Below, piece by piece: positions 54,199 to 63,050 of a stretch of 64,000 bases of DNA. Each line of letters begins with the position of its first letter. The stretch's first letter is position 1. The notes below the pieces were generated by a model that saw only the letters and a list, made by a program, of their open reading frames with translations, was not told the DNA's origin and did no database searches. The stretch spans positions 1,488,001 through 1,552,000 of the forward strand of contig NZ_CP146242.1 of assembly GCF_037039395.1 (NCBI RefSeq). The letters are read 5' to 3'. Both the position numbers and the translations under genes were made by a program. This DNA comes from Agrobacterium vitis (GTDB taxonomy: Bacteria; Pseudomonadota; Alphaproteobacteria; Rhizobiales; Rhizobiaceae).

Positions 54199-54927
54199 CT
54201 AGAGGATGGCTGGTTCAATCTGAACCTGACGGCCTCTAGGTGAGAATTGCGAAACATCCAGAATTGTATCAGCGACCGCTTCGCGCACTTCCTCGTCGTG
54301 GAAAATGCCGAGCATGGCGACGCCCTCGGCCTTTTTCCCGGCAATCAGGTCGATGACCACGGTGCGGTTTTGCGCGTCGAGCGAGGCCGTCGGCTCGTCC
54401 AGCAGGAGGATTTTATGATCGGTGATGAAGCCGCGGGCAATATTGACGCGCTGCTGTTCGCCGCCGGAAAAGGTAGCGGGCGGCAATTGCCAGAGCGCCT
54501 TGGGCAGGTTCAGCCTGGCCAAGAGATCGCTTGCTACCGACCTTGCCTCGTCGATGGCCACGCCGCGCGCCGTCAGCGGTTGGGCCACGACATCCAGCGC
54601 CGACACTCTTGGGACGGTGCGCAGAAATTGGCTGACATAGCCCATCGTATCCCGGCGGATATCCAGCACCATGCGTGGCATGGCCGATGCCAGATCCACC
54701 ACCGTATCGTGATGACGCACCAGAATCTGGCCGCTATCGACGGCGTAATTGCCATAGAGCATTTTCAGGATCGAGCTTTTGCCAATGCCGGACGGGCCGC
54801 CCAGCACGGAGCAGGAGCCGCTTTCCACGGAAAAGCTGACATTGCGCACCACCGGCAGGACAAGCCCGTCGCGCAGATGCATGGTGAAGCTTTTGGCGAC
54901 ATCGGAAACGATAAGAGGTGTGGGCAT
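54199..54927 (-). CDS. phnL: C-P lyase complex protein PhnL
   Basis: The 242-residue ABC-type ATPase lacks a membrane partner. It has Walker A GGPSGIGKSSILKMLYGNY, signature FSGGEQQRVNIARGFI and Walker B ILLLDEPTASLD. It works with PhnGHI in forming ribose 1-methylphosphonate 5-triphosphate. ATG 54927 (GGAT ahead) gives the family start. It lies 12 bases downstream of phnK. Confidence 0.92.
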   Translation of the reverse strand: MPTPLIVSDVAKSFTMHLRDGLVLPVVRNVSFSVESGSCSVLGGPSGIGKSSILKMLYGNYAVDSGQILVRHHDTVVDLASAMPRMVLDIRRDTMGYVSQFLRTVPRVSALDVVAQPLTARGVAIDEARSVASDLLARLNLPKALWQLPPATFSGGEQQRVNIARGFITDHKILLLDEPTASLDAQNRTVVIDLIAGKKAEGVAMLGIFHDEEVREAVADTILDVSQFSPRGRQVQIEPAIL

Positions 54928-54939
54928 GGGTCTATCCAA

Positions 54940-55716
54940 TCACACTTGAAGAATCGAGGAGACGAGCAATTGCGTGTAGGGCTCGCGCGGATCGTCCAGT
55001 ACCCGGTCGGTCAGACCCTGCTCGATCACATGGCCGTCCTTCATCACCATCATCCGATGCGACAGCAGCCTAGCAACAGCGAGGTCATGCGTGACCACGA
55101 TGACCGACAGACCAAGGTCGGCCACCAGCCCACGCACCAGATCCAGCAGCCTTGCCTGGACGGACACATCCAGCCCGCCGGTCGGCTCGTCCATGAACAC
55201 CAGACGCGGATTGGTGACGAGATTGCGGGCGATCTGCAAGCGCTGACGCATGCCGCCGGAAAAGGCACGCGGCTGGTCATCAATGCGGTCGGCGGCGATT
55301 TCCACCCGGTCCAGCCAATCGGTGGCGGTGGCGCGGATATTGCCGTAATGCCGTTCGCCGACCGCCATCAACCGCTCGCCGACATTGGCTCCGGCTGAAA
55401 CGGTCATCCGCAGGCCATCGGCGGGGTTCTGGTGAACGAAGCCCCAGTCGGTGCGCATCAGAAAGCGCCGCTCGGCCTCGCTCATGTGATAAAGCTCGCG
55501 GTAAGCGCCGTCACGCATCCGGTAATCGACGCTGCCAGTGGTCGGCATCAGTCGCGTGGACAGGCAGGACAGCAGCGTCGTCTTGCCGGAACCGGATTCA
55601 CCAACCACGGCCAGCACTTCACCCGGCCACAGATCGAAGGAGACATTGGCGCAGCCGATCCGCCGTCCGTAGAATTTCGACAGGTCGCGAACCTTCAAAA
55701 GCGGTTGCTGGGTCAT
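54940..55716 (-). CDS. phnK: C-P lyase complex protein PhnK
   Basis: The 258-residue ABC-type ATPase has Walker A GESGSGKTTLLSCLS, signature FSGGMRQRLQIARNL and Walker B LVFMDEPTGGLD. In E. coli it docks on the PhnGHIJ core through PhnJ. It overlaps the phnJ stop by four bases (ATGA). Confidence 0.93.
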   Translation of the reverse strand: MTQQPLLKVRDLSKFYGRRIGCANVSFDLWPGEVLAVVGESGSGKTTLLSCLSTRLMPTTGSVDYRMRDGAYRELYHMSEAERRFLMRTDWGFVHQNPADGLRMTVSAGANVGERLMAVGERHYGNIRATATDWLDRVEIAADRIDDQPRAFSGGMRQRLQIARNLVTNPRLVFMDEPTGGLDVSVQARLLDLVRGLVADLGLSVIVVTHDLAVARLLSHRMMVMKDGHVIEQGLTDRVLDDPREPYTQLLVSSILQV

Positions 55717-56621
55717 TGGGCAGCCTCCTCCTGCTGTGTTTCGGCCAGCATCTCACCCCGATGACCTTTGGCGCGGCGATCCTCGCAATGGTCGGTGTCG
55801 GAGCAGACGAACATTCGCCCGCCCTTGTCGTCTAGGATCACTTCATCGAGATAGACATGCTCGGCACCGCAGAGCGCGCAGGGCTTGTCGAAGCTTTGCA
55901 CCGTGAAAGGATGATCCTCGAAATCCAGGCTGACGACATCGGTATAGGGCGGCACGGCATAGATCCGCTTTTCGCGGCCCGCGCCGAACAGTTGCAGGGC
56001 CTCGGAACGATGCATTTTCGGATTGTCGAATTTCGGTGTCGGAGACGGGTCCATCACATAGCGGCCCGCCACCTTGACCGGATAGGCATAGGTGGTGGCA
56101 ATCCGGCCATTGCGGGCGATGTCTTCATAGAGCTTCACATGCATCAGCCCGTATTCTTCCAACGCATGCATTTTGCGGGTTTCTGTCTCGCGCGGCTCCA
56201 GAAAGCGCAGAGGTTCCGGGATCGGCACCTGATAGACCAGAACCTGGCCCGCCCGCAGCTTTTCCTCCGGAATCCGGTGGCGGGTCTGGATGATGGTGGC
56301 ATCGCCCGTATGGGTGGTAACCGCAACATTGGCGACCTTCTGGAAAAACGCCCGGATCGACACGGCATTGGTGGTGTCGTCGGCGCCCTGGTCAATCACC
56401 TTCAGCACATCTTCCGGCCCCAGGATCGCCGCCGTCACCTGGACGCCGCCAGTGCCCCAGCCATAGGGCATCGGCATTTCACGCGAGGCAAACGGCACCT
56501 GATAGCCGGGGATGGCAATGGCCTTCAGGATCGCCCGGCGGATCATCCGCTTAGTCTGCTCATCGAGATAGGCAAAATTATAAGTAGCAATTTCGTCCGC
56601 TAATGAAACTTCCGTAATCAT
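55713..56621 (-). CDS. phnJ: Alpha-D-ribose 1-methylphosphonate 5-phosphate C-P lyase PhnJ
   Basis: The 302-residue radical SAM enzyme cleaves the carbon-phosphorus bond to release methane and a cyclic ribose phosphate. The four conserved Cys are all present: C248, C251, C273 and C279 (CALC...CSDTDHC spacing). Three hold the 4Fe-4S cluster; the last is the thiyl radical site by analogy to E. coli Cys272. It starts at ATG 56621 with GGAAGGG nine bases ahead. A 142-base gap separates it from phnI, unlike the tight joins elsewhere in the operon. Confidence 0.96.
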   Translation of the reverse strand: MITEVSLADEIATYNFAYLDEQTKRMIRRAILKAIAIPGYQVPFASREMPMPYGWGTGGVQVTAAILGPEDVLKVIDQGADDTTNAVSIRAFFQKVANVAVTTHTGDATIIQTRHRIPEEKLRAGQVLVYQVPIPEPLRFLEPRETETRKMHALEEYGLMHVKLYEDIARNGRIATTYAYPVKVAGRYVMDPSPTPKFDNPKMHRSEALQLFGAGREKRIYAVPPYTDVVSLDFEDHPFTVQSFDKPCALCGAEHVYLDEVILDDKGGRMFVCSDTDHCEDRRAKGHRGEMLAETQQEEAAQ

Positions 56622-56659
56622 TGTGCGTTACCCTTCCAGAAATTCGCAAACAGGGAGCA

Positions 56660-56755
56660 ATGAGCATGGAAATCGAAATGATGTTCGCCGTCTTCGTGAC
56701 CCTCATGCTGGGCGTCTCGACGCTTTGCGCCGCCTGGTATGCCGATCACGACTGA
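56660..56755 (+). CDS. Candidate 31-residue membrane peptide, antisense in phn operon
   Basis: ATG 56660 follows GGGAG directly, with a second ATG two codons later. It encodes a 31-residue peptide with a short acidic start (MEIEMM), one hydrophobic helix (FAVFVTLMLGVSTLCAAWY) and a polar tail ending DHD, then TGA at 56753. It fills the phnJ-phnI gap on the strand opposite the operon and overlaps neither gene. The helix and ribosome site argue that it is coding, but no homologue is recognised and a plus-strand promoter was not found. Confidence 0.4.
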   Translation: MSMEIEMMFAVFVTLMLGVSTLCAAWYADHD

Positions 56756-56763
56756 TAGACCGG

Positions 56764-57870
56764 TCATTCCGCCGCCTCGCTCAGGTCCAGCCCTTGCTGG
56801 CGGGCCTGTTCGTGTTCGGAGCGCATACGCCGCACCAGATCGAGTTCTGCCTGGAAATCCACGTAATGCGGCAGTTTCAGATGTTCAACGAACCCTGTTG
56901 CCTGCACATTGTCACAATGGGACAGGACAAACTCCTGATCCTGGGCAGGGGCGGTGATATCCTCGCCCAACTCTTCGGCGCGCAGTGACCGATCCACCAG
57001 CGACATGGCCATCGCCTTGCGCTCACTCTGACCGAACACCAGGCCATAGCCGCGTGTGAATTGCGGCGGGGCTTTTGATGAGCCCTTGAACTGGTTGACC
57101 ATCTGGCATTCCGTAACCTGAATACGCCCAAGCGACGCGGCAAAGCCAAGCTCCGGCACATCCAGCTCCACCTCAACCTCGCCCAGGCGGATTTCGCCGG
57201 CAAAAGGATGGCTGCGGCCATAGCCACGCTGGGTGGAGTAGGCGAGCGCCAGAAGGAAGCCTTCATCACCACGAGCCAGAGATTGCAGCCTCAGATCCCG
57301 CGCCATCGGAAACTCGATAGGCTGGCGGGTAATATCACCGGCCAGATGATCCTCCGGCATGTCGCCATCAGGTTCGATCAACCCTTCCTCGCGCAATATA
57401 TCGGAGACCCGCATGGCGGCTTCGCTGGTTGGCGTCTTCTGGACCGGCGGCTCAACGTCGCCCTCTTCCAACAATGACGGGTCGAGCAGACGGTGAGTAT
57501 AGTCGAAAGTTGGCCCCAATAGCTGGCCGCCGGGCAAATCCTTGTAGGTGGCGGAAATCCGGCGCTCGATCCGCATCGCGCCGGTATCGACCGGCTCTGA
57601 CAGACCAAACCGCGGCAGCGTGGTGCGATAGGCGCGCAGCAGGAAAATCGCCTCGATCATATCGCCCCGCGCCTGCTTGATAGCCAGCGCCGCAAGCTTG
57701 CGATCATAAAGCGAGGCCTCGGCCATGACGCGGCCAACGGCCAGCGCCAATTGCTCGACAATCTGATCGACGGTCATTGTCGGCAGGCTTCGATCACCCC
57801 GGCGACGGTCGGCCAGCAAGCTGTGGGCATTGGCAATGGCGGTTTCGCCGCCCTTTACAGCAACATACAT
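56764..57870 (-). CDS. phnI: C-P lyase complex protein PhnI
   Basis: The 368-residue protein has the family's opening MYVAVKGGETAIANAHSLL, VDQIVEQLALAVGRVMAEAS, LAYSTQRGYGRSHPFAGEIR and the C-terminal DNVQATGFVEHLKLPHYVDF. It displaces adenine from ATP with phosphonate, together with PhnG, H and L. It starts one base after the phnH stop. Confidence 0.95.
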   Translation of the reverse strand: MYVAVKGGETAIANAHSLLADRRRGDRSLPTMTVDQIVEQLALAVGRVMAEASLYDRKLAALAIKQARGDMIEAIFLLRAYRTTLPRFGLSEPVDTGAMRIERRISATYKDLPGGQLLGPTFDYTHRLLDPSLLEEGDVEPPVQKTPTSEAAMRVSDILREEGLIEPDGDMPEDHLAGDITRQPIEFPMARDLRLQSLARGDEGFLLALAYSTQRGYGRSHPFAGEIRLGEVEVELDVPELGFAASLGRIQVTECQMVNQFKGSSKAPPQFTRGYGLVFGQSERKAMAMSLVDRSLRAEELGEDITAPAQDQEFVLSHCDNVQATGFVEHLKLPHYVDFQAELDLVRRMRSEHEQARQQGLDLSEAAE

Positions 57871-58476
57871 TCACGCCTCCTCGGATAGTATCGCGCAGCT
57901 GCGCGGCAGGCAGAGAAAATCCCGACCGGCAGTGAAAATCACATCGACGCCGCGTGGAAACAGGGCATGATTGTCCTGCCAATGGCGCAGGAACCCGTCC
58001 GGCAAGCCAAGCGGAGCGATCATTGTCAGGTCCTGGATACCGGGACCCTTCAGCGTGAGCGGTTGACCGCCTTCGAGACTGGCGACTTCATAAATGAGGG
58101 TCACCGAGCGGTCAGGATAATCCTGCGTGCCGGTGGAAAATTGCGCGAATGTCGCAAGCGGGCTGCCTGCTTCGAAAAACGCAAACTGCGCTTCGGTCTT
58201 GTCGGTTGTCGCCACCGCGCCAGTGTGAAAGCTCAACCAGGCGGGCGTCGCATTTTTGGCAAGCCCGCCGCTCAGCCAGACACGGGTATCGGCATCGCAC
58301 AGCGTCAGGGCGATGGCCGCCTGCGCCAGACCGAAAGGGGCTGGCGGTTGCAGCGACAGGTCAACAATCTGGTGGGTGCCGGGCCGGGCCATACCGTCCA
58401 TGATGGCGCGAAACACACTTTGAGCTTCAAATACCGGCTGAGAAAAACCGCCGGTCAGGCTTTCCGCTTCGAGCAT
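57871..58476 (-). CDS. phnH: C-P lyase complex protein PhnH
   Basis: The 201-residue protein has the family opening GGFSQPVFEAQSVFRAIMDG and MARPGTHQ. Further along are ALTLCDADTRVWLSG and the C-terminal HWQDNHALFPRGVDVIFTAG. It is an essential, PLP-fold-like subunit of the core complex. Its start overlaps the phnG stop by one base (TGATG). Confidence 0.94.
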   Translation of the reverse strand: MLEAESLTGGFSQPVFEAQSVFRAIMDGMARPGTHQIVDLSLQPPAPFGLAQAAIALTLCDADTRVWLSGGLAKNATPAWLSFHTGAVATTDKTEAQFAFFEAGSPLATFAQFSTGTQDYPDRSVTLIYEVASLEGGQPLTLKGPGIQDLTMIAPLGLPDGFLRHWQDNHALFPRGVDVIFTAGRDFLCLPRSCAILSEEA

Positions 58477-58943
58477 CAGTCTTCTCCTCTGACCATGGTG
58501 AAGAAATCCACCTTCGTTGCCGCCACCTGCTCCGCCTTGACGCGGTCGCCCTCATTCAGGCGCCGCTCCACAGCCGCCAACAAAGACTCAATCCGGTCGC
58601 GATGCGCCTCATCCTGCCAAAGCGCATCGAAAATCGCTGAGAGCCGCGCCTTTTCCTTTGATGTGCCAAGGGCCTGAGCATGCCCGACCTGGCCCGATGT
58701 CAGCCTGCATGTCGCCCGCGTCACCGTCACTTCACCCAGGTTGAAGGACGCGCCACCGCCACCGATACGTCCGCGCACCATGACCAGACCAGTCTCCGGT
58801 CCGCGCAGGAAGTGTGCTTCCGGTGCAGACGGCAGCGCGCTCCACAGCGCCTTCAATTCATCCAGTTGGGCCGCCGCCAGAAGGTCGACAACTCTTTTTC
58901 GATGCATACCGTCCGGATTTGCACTTTTTGCTCGTGCGTCCAT
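58476..58943 (-). CDS. phnG: C-P lyase complex protein PhnG
   Basis: The 155-residue protein starts at ATG 58943 (GGAG nine bases ahead). It has RVVDLLAAAQLDELKALWSA, RGPETGLVMVRGRIGGGGAS and FNLGEVTVTRATCRLTSGQV, followed by GHAQALGTSKEKA, all typical of PhnG. It is the first gene of the operon; the PhnF operator palindrome overlaps its leader. Confidence 0.94.
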   Translation of the reverse strand: MDARAKSANPDGMHRKRVVDLLAAAQLDELKALWSALPSAPEAHFLRGPETGLVMVRGRIGGGGASFNLGEVTVTRATCRLTSGQVGHAQALGTSKEKARLSAIFDALWQDEAHRDRIESLLAAVERRLNEGDRVKAEQVAATKVDFFTMVRGED

Positions 58944-58957
58944 TGTCAAATCTCCAT

Positions 58958-58977
58958 TTGTCTATTAATATAGACAA
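58958..58977. promoter_or_regulatory. Probable PhnF operator
   Basis: Perfect 8-base arms TTGTCTAT and ATAGACAA flank TAAT, giving a 20-base dyad. It lies 15 bases ahead of phnG and 51 bases ahead of divergent phnF, next to the phnG ribosome site. HutC-type GntR proteins bind dyads of this form, so it likely represses phnG onward and perhaps phnF. Confidence 0.65.
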
Positions 58978-59027
58978 CCATACAACTTATCTTTACAAAT
59001 ATTCCTCCGGGATGACAAGCGTGTGAC

Positions 59028-59780
59028 ATGATGGGGCAGAAGGTGGCGGGGCAAAAAGCAATCGAAAGACAGACAGGCGTGGCGCTCTGGCGTCAGATTG
59101 CCGATCGAATCCGGGTATCGATCAGCGATGGCACCTATGACACGACGGGCATGGTGCCGCCGGAAACGATTCTGGCCGGAGAATTTGGCGTCAATAGACA
59201 TACTGTGCGCAGCGCGTTGGCAGCGCTTGCCCAGGAGGGGATCGTGCGCGCGGTTCAGGGACGCGGCACATTGATCGAGCGACGGGATCGGATCAGTTTT
59301 CCGATTTCAAAACGCACCCGTTTCACGCCCGGAATCGGCGGTCAGGCGCGGGCGTTGGAAGGCCTGTTGCTGGAAAGCGCCGTCGAGACACCCAGCTCTG
59401 AGCTGATGGACCATTTGCAATTGGCAGACGGCGTTCAGGTGATCCGGCTGGAAGTGCTGCGCAAAGCGGATGGCCGGGCGGTATCACGCTCCACCAGCTG
59501 GTTTCCCCTGCCCCGTTTCGAAGGGATCGATGTGGCATATCGGCAGAGCGGCTCAATCACCGCCGCCTTCGCCGCCTGCGGCCTTGCCGATTATCTGCGC
59601 GTGCGCACCGACATCAGCGCCGTCCATGCCGATCCTTCCGACCGGGATGAACTGGGCCTGTCACCCGGTGCCATCGTGATGATCACAAAGGCCCTGAACA
59701 CCGATATGGACGGCGTGCCGGTTCAATATGCCGTGACGCGCTTTCCCGCCGACAGGGTGCAGTTCACGATTGAGAGTTGA
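59028..59780 (+). CDS. phnF: GntR/HutC repressor PhnF
   Basis: The 250-residue protein starts at ATG 59028 or 59031. It has an N-terminal GntR winged helix (RIRVSISDGTYDTTGMVPPE, LAGEFGVNRHTVRSALAALA) and a C-terminal UTRA ligand domain (about 100-250). It is divergent from phnG with a dyad between. Its last 17 bases overlap the convergent deoA gene. Confidence 0.88.
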   Translation: MMGQKVAGQKAIERQTGVALWRQIADRIRVSISDGTYDTTGMVPPETILAGEFGVNRHTVRSALAALAQEGIVRAVQGRGTLIERRDRISFPISKRTRFTPGIGGQARALEGLLLESAVETPSSELMDHLQLADGVQVIRLEVLRKADGRAVSRSTSWFPLPRFEGIDVAYRQSGSITAAFAACGLADYLRVRTDISAVHADPSDRDELGLSPGAIVMITKALNTDMDGVPVQYAVTRFPADRVQFTIES

Positions 59781-61083
59781 GCCGTTCAACCACCGCAGGC
59801 CACGGTGCAGGTGCCTCATCGCCGATGGCAAAACTTGCCGCGATGACCTGCGCGGCGCGGGTGCCGCTGGCCTCATCGGCAGCATGGACGACAGCCAGAA
59901 CGTCGCCTTTGGAAACAGCGGTTCCCACCGGCAGGAAGCCGCTGAAGCCAACCGAATGGTCAATCCTGTCTGAAGCGCGGCGGCGACCTCCACCAAGGTC
60001 GATCACCGCAAGGCCGATATCGCGCGTGGCGACCGTGGAAACGAAGCCGGATTGCGTGGCAAGAACCGGAATGTCGAGCACCGACTTGGGTAGATATTGC
60101 CCAACCCTGTCGATGAAATCCACCGGCCCGCCCAGCCCATGCACCATGCGTCCGAAAGTCTCGGCAGCCCGACCGCTGTCCAGGGCTTGGCGGCAGCTGA
60201 TGTCAGCGGCGTTCCGATCTGGCTCGATCCCGGCATTGACCAGCATCTCGGCACCGAGCGCTAGTGTCACGGTTTCCAGCCGGGTTCCTGCCTTTTGACC
60301 TCTCAGAAAGGCGACCGCATTGGCCACTTCAACGGCATTGCCCGCACAATCCGCCAGAGGCTCGTTCATATCGGTCAGCAGCGCCGAGGTTCTGGTGCCT
60401 GCGCCATTGGCGACCGCCACCAGTGAGTGTGCAAGCGCCCGCGCCTCTTCGATCTGGCCCATGAAGGCGCCATTGCCGAATTTGACATCCATCACCAGGC
60501 TCTCCAACCCGCTGGCGAGCTTCTTGGAGAGAATGGACGCGGTGATCAGTGGCACGGATTCCACCGTGGCCGTTACATCGCGAACCGCGTAAAGCCGTTT
60601 GTCGGCGGGGGCGAGATCGGCGGTCTGGCCGATGATGGCGCAGCCAATCTCCTCCACCAATGCATGGAAGACCGAGGCATCCGGCGCAATATCATAGCCG
60701 GGTATCGATTCCAGCTTGTCCAGCGTCCCACCGGTATGGCCAAGGCCCCGCCCGGAAATCATCGGCACGGCCAGCCCGCAGGCGGCCATCATCGGCGCCA
60801 GCATCAGCGAGACATTGTCGCCGACGCCGCCGGTGGAGTGTTTGTCGGCCACCGGACGGCCTGCCGTCTTCCAGGACAGAACTGTGCCGCTGTCGCGCAT
60901 CGCCAAAGTCAGCGCCACCGTCTCGGCATCGCTCATGCCCCGCAGGAAGACCGCCATAGCAAAGGCGCCGATCTGCGCTTCCGACAATTCATCCCGGCTC
61001 AAGGCGCGGATGAAGGTCTGAAGATCGGCACTGGAAAGCTCCGCCCCGTCGCGCTTGCGGCGAATGATCTCCACGGCCTGCAT
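59764..61083 (-). CDS. deoA: Thymidine phosphorylase
   Basis: The 439-residue protein catalyses thymidine + phosphate to thymine + deoxyribose 1-phosphate. It has the signature SGRGLGHTGGTLDKLESIPG and a DKHSTGGVGDNVSL phosphate loop; Lys and Arg residues in SKKLASGLESLVMDVKFGNG are conserved. It is the last gene of the nucleoside operon, one base after deoC, and its stop overlaps phnF. Confidence 0.95.
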   Translation of the reverse strand: MQAVEIIRRKRDGAELSSADLQTFIRALSRDELSEAQIGAFAMAVFLRGMSDAETVALTLAMRDSGTVLSWKTAGRPVADKHSTGGVGDNVSLMLAPMMAACGLAVPMISGRGLGHTGGTLDKLESIPGYDIAPDASVFHALVEEIGCAIIGQTADLAPADKRLYAVRDVTATVESVPLITASILSKKLASGLESLVMDVKFGNGAFMGQIEEARALAHSLVAVANGAGTRTSALLTDMNEPLADCAGNAVEVANAVAFLRGQKAGTRLETVTLALGAEMLVNAGIEPDRNAADISCRQALDSGRAAETFGRMVHGLGGPVDFIDRVGQYLPKSVLDIPVLATQSGFVSTVATRDIGLAVIDLGGGRRRASDRIDHSVGFSGFLPVGTAVSKGDVLAVVHAADEASGTRAAQVIAASFAIGDEAPAPWPAVVERLNSQS

Positions 61084-61084
61084 A

Positions 61085-61873
61085 TCAATAGCCGCTGGCT
61101 GGGCCTGAGGATTTTTCGCCGGATAGAATGGCCAGGATATCGTTCAACAGGCCGGATGCGCCGAAGCGGAAGGTAGAGGGCATCACCCAATCCTCACCCA
61201 TGATCGCGCTGGCGTGGCGGAAATACAGGCTCGCATCCTTGACCGTGGAAATGCCACCCGCCGGCTTGAAGCCGACCTTGCGGCCACTGTCGCGGATTTC
61301 CTGGAGCATGATATCGGCTGCCTCAAGGGTGGCGTTGACCGTAACCTTGCCGGTCGATGTCTTGATGAAATCGGCACCTTCGGCAATTGCGATCTGCGAG
61401 GCACGGCGGGTAAGGGCGGCGCTTTTCAACTCGCCGGTTTCTAAAATGACCTTGAGAATTGCGGGCGAGGCGATCACGGCCCTCACAGCCCGGATCATCT
61501 CCATCACGGCCGTTTCATCGCCTTGCAACAAAGCCTGGTAGGGGATGACCAGATCAATCTCATCCGCGCCGTCGGCCAGAGCCGCCTCGGTTTCCGCGAC
61601 AACCGCCGCAATACCGAGATTGCCCGAGGGGAAATTGACCACCGTTGCGATCTTCACCTGGCCGTCATGACCAAGCAAGCCGCGCGCCTGCGCAACGAAA
61701 CGCGGCCAGATGCAGATCGCCGCCGTATGGCCAAATGGCGTCACGGCACGGACGCACAGTTCATCGATCTCTTCTGGTCTGCAATCGTCTTTCAGATTGG
61801 TCAGATCCAGCACCGACAAGGCGACGGCAGCGCATTCGCGCAGTTCACGGCTATCCAAGATCTGCTCCTCCAT
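61085..61873 (-). CDS. deoC: Deoxyribose-phosphate aldolase
   Basis: The 262-residue class I aldolase splits 2-deoxyribose 5-phosphate into acetaldehyde and glyceraldehyde 3-phosphate. It has KIATVVNFPSGNL, the EIDLVIPYQALLQ region, KVILETGEL, the Schiff-base Lys in EGADFIKTSTGKVTVNATLE and VGFKPAGGIST. ATG 61873 overlaps the end of the purine nucleoside phosphorylase gene by 23 bases. Confidence 0.94.
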   Translation of the reverse strand: MEEQILDSRELRECAAVALSVLDLTNLKDDCRPEEIDELCVRAVTPFGHTAAICIWPRFVAQARGLLGHDGQVKIATVVNFPSGNLGIAAVVAETEAALADGADEIDLVIPYQALLQGDETAVMEMIRAVRAVIASPAILKVILETGELKSAALTRRASQIAIAEGADFIKTSTGKVTVNATLEAADIMLQEIRDSGRKVGFKPAGGISTVKDASLYFRHASAIMGEDWVMPSTFRFGASGLLNDILAILSGEKSSGPASGY

Positions 61874-62660
61874 GAACGATCATTCGCTTGAGGATGGCGG
61901 CAAGCCGTCTCCCGCCAATCGGGGCCATATCCTTGGTCTCCTCGTGGCTGAGTTCGGCGCCCGTCATCCCTGCTCCATAATTGGTGATAACCGACGCGGC
62001 CGCAACCTTCAGGCCAAAAAAACGCGCCAGGATGACTTCCGGCACGGTCGACATGCCGACCGCATCGGCGCCCATCGTCCGCGCCATGCGGATTTCCGCC
62101 GGCGTCTCGAAGCTTGGTCCAGAAAACCACATATAGACACCGGATGACAGGGAAATGTCTTCATCGTCTGCCGCACGGCGCATAGCCTCGGCCAACTCGC
62201 CGTCATAGGCCTGGGTCATGCCCACAAACCGTCCATCCCCCGCCTCGCCGATCAGCGGGTTGATGCCGGAGAAATTGATGTGATCGGTAATCTGCATCAC
62301 CGAGCCGGGCGGCATATCGGCCCGCAAGGAACCGGCAGCATTGGTCAGGATCAGCGTGGTTACGCCAAGCGCTGCCAGCGTCTCGATGGGAAGCCGCATG
62401 GCTGCGGCATCACCCGCTTCGTAATAATGCACCCGGCCCGCCAGCATGATAATCGGCTGACCGGCGAAAACCCCGGCCACCAGTTCCTTGGCATGGCCGG
62501 AAACGCCACCCTGCGGAAAACCCGGTATATCGGAAAAGGGAATGCGAACCGCGCTCTCCACCTCGTCCACCAACCCGCCAAGGCCGGAACCGAGCACGAT
62601 GGCGATGCGTGGCAGAAGCCCGTTCAGCCTGTCGATGAGCAGATCGACCGCCGGGGTCAT
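61851..62660 (-). CDS. punA: Purine nucleoside phosphorylase (PNP-II type)
   Basis: The 269-residue protein has GSGLGG, the phosphate loop region AGRVHYYEAGD, LTNAAGSLRADMPPGSVMQI, SGPSFETPAEIRMARTMGAD and STVPEVILARFFGLKV. The catalytic Asn-containing NYGAGM loop is also present. It cleaves inosine, guanosine and their deoxy forms to base plus sugar 1-phosphate. Its stop overlaps deoC and its start overlaps the cdd stop by four bases. Confidence 0.92.
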   Translation of the reverse strand: MTPAVDLLIDRLNGLLPRIAIVLGSGLGGLVDEVESAVRIPFSDIPGFPQGGVSGHAKELVAGVFAGQPIIMLAGRVHYYEAGDAAAMRLPIETLAALGVTTLILTNAAGSLRADMPPGSVMQITDHINFSGINPLIGEAGDGRFVGMTQAYDGELAEAMRRAADDEDISLSSGVYMWFSGPSFETPAEIRMARTMGADAVGMSTVPEVILARFFGLKVAAASVITNYGAGMTGAELSHEETKDMAPIGGRRLAAILKRMIVHGGADLG

Positions 62661-63049
62661 CCGAGTGTATCCGTCTCGAAGCTGAAGGGCAGCAACTCGT
62701 CCATGCTCATCACCTTTTGCACGCCCACTTCATCGCAGAGGTAGATTTTCGTCTCAGGCGAAGCAAATTCCCGGATCTTCTGACGACAGCCGCCGCAAGG
62801 CGGGCAGAGCGCCAGCTTTTCAGCGATGACGGCGATCTCAACGATCTTCCGTCCGCCGCCCATAATCATGCAGCCGATGGCCGTCGGCTCGGCGCACCAG
62901 CCTTGAGGAAAAGACAGGTTCTCGATATTGGCGCCGACATAGATCTTGCCATCATCGGCGCGGATCGCGGCACCGACCGGAAATTTCGAATAGGGCGCAT
63001 GGGCATGGCGCATGGCATCGCGGGCCGCCTCGAACAGATCGTGAGACAT
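62657..63049 (-). CDS. cdd: Cytidine deaminase
   Basis: The 130-residue protein has the zinc motif Cys-Ala-Glu in WCAEPTAIGCMI (with Cys in place of the more usual His) and CPPCGGCRQKIREFA. The substrate loop FPVGAAIRADDGKIYVGANI precedes it. It converts cytidine and deoxycytidine to uridine and deoxyuridine, feeding the phosphorylases downstream. It is two bases from the permease stop. Confidence 0.92.
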   Translation of the reverse strand: MSHDLFEAARDAMRHAHAPYSKFPVGAAIRADDGKIYVGANIENLSFPQGWCAEPTAIGCMIMGGGRKIVEIAVIAEKLALCPPCGGCRQKIREFASPETKIYLCDEVGVQKVMSMDELLPFSFETDTLG

Positions 63050-63050
63050 A

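Noticed and set aside
46350..58943. Possible misidentification of PhnK and PhnL as ordinary importer ATPases
   Set aside because: Their position directly after phnJ and absence of own permeases, with phnC separately serving phnEE, fit the C-P lyase ATPases.
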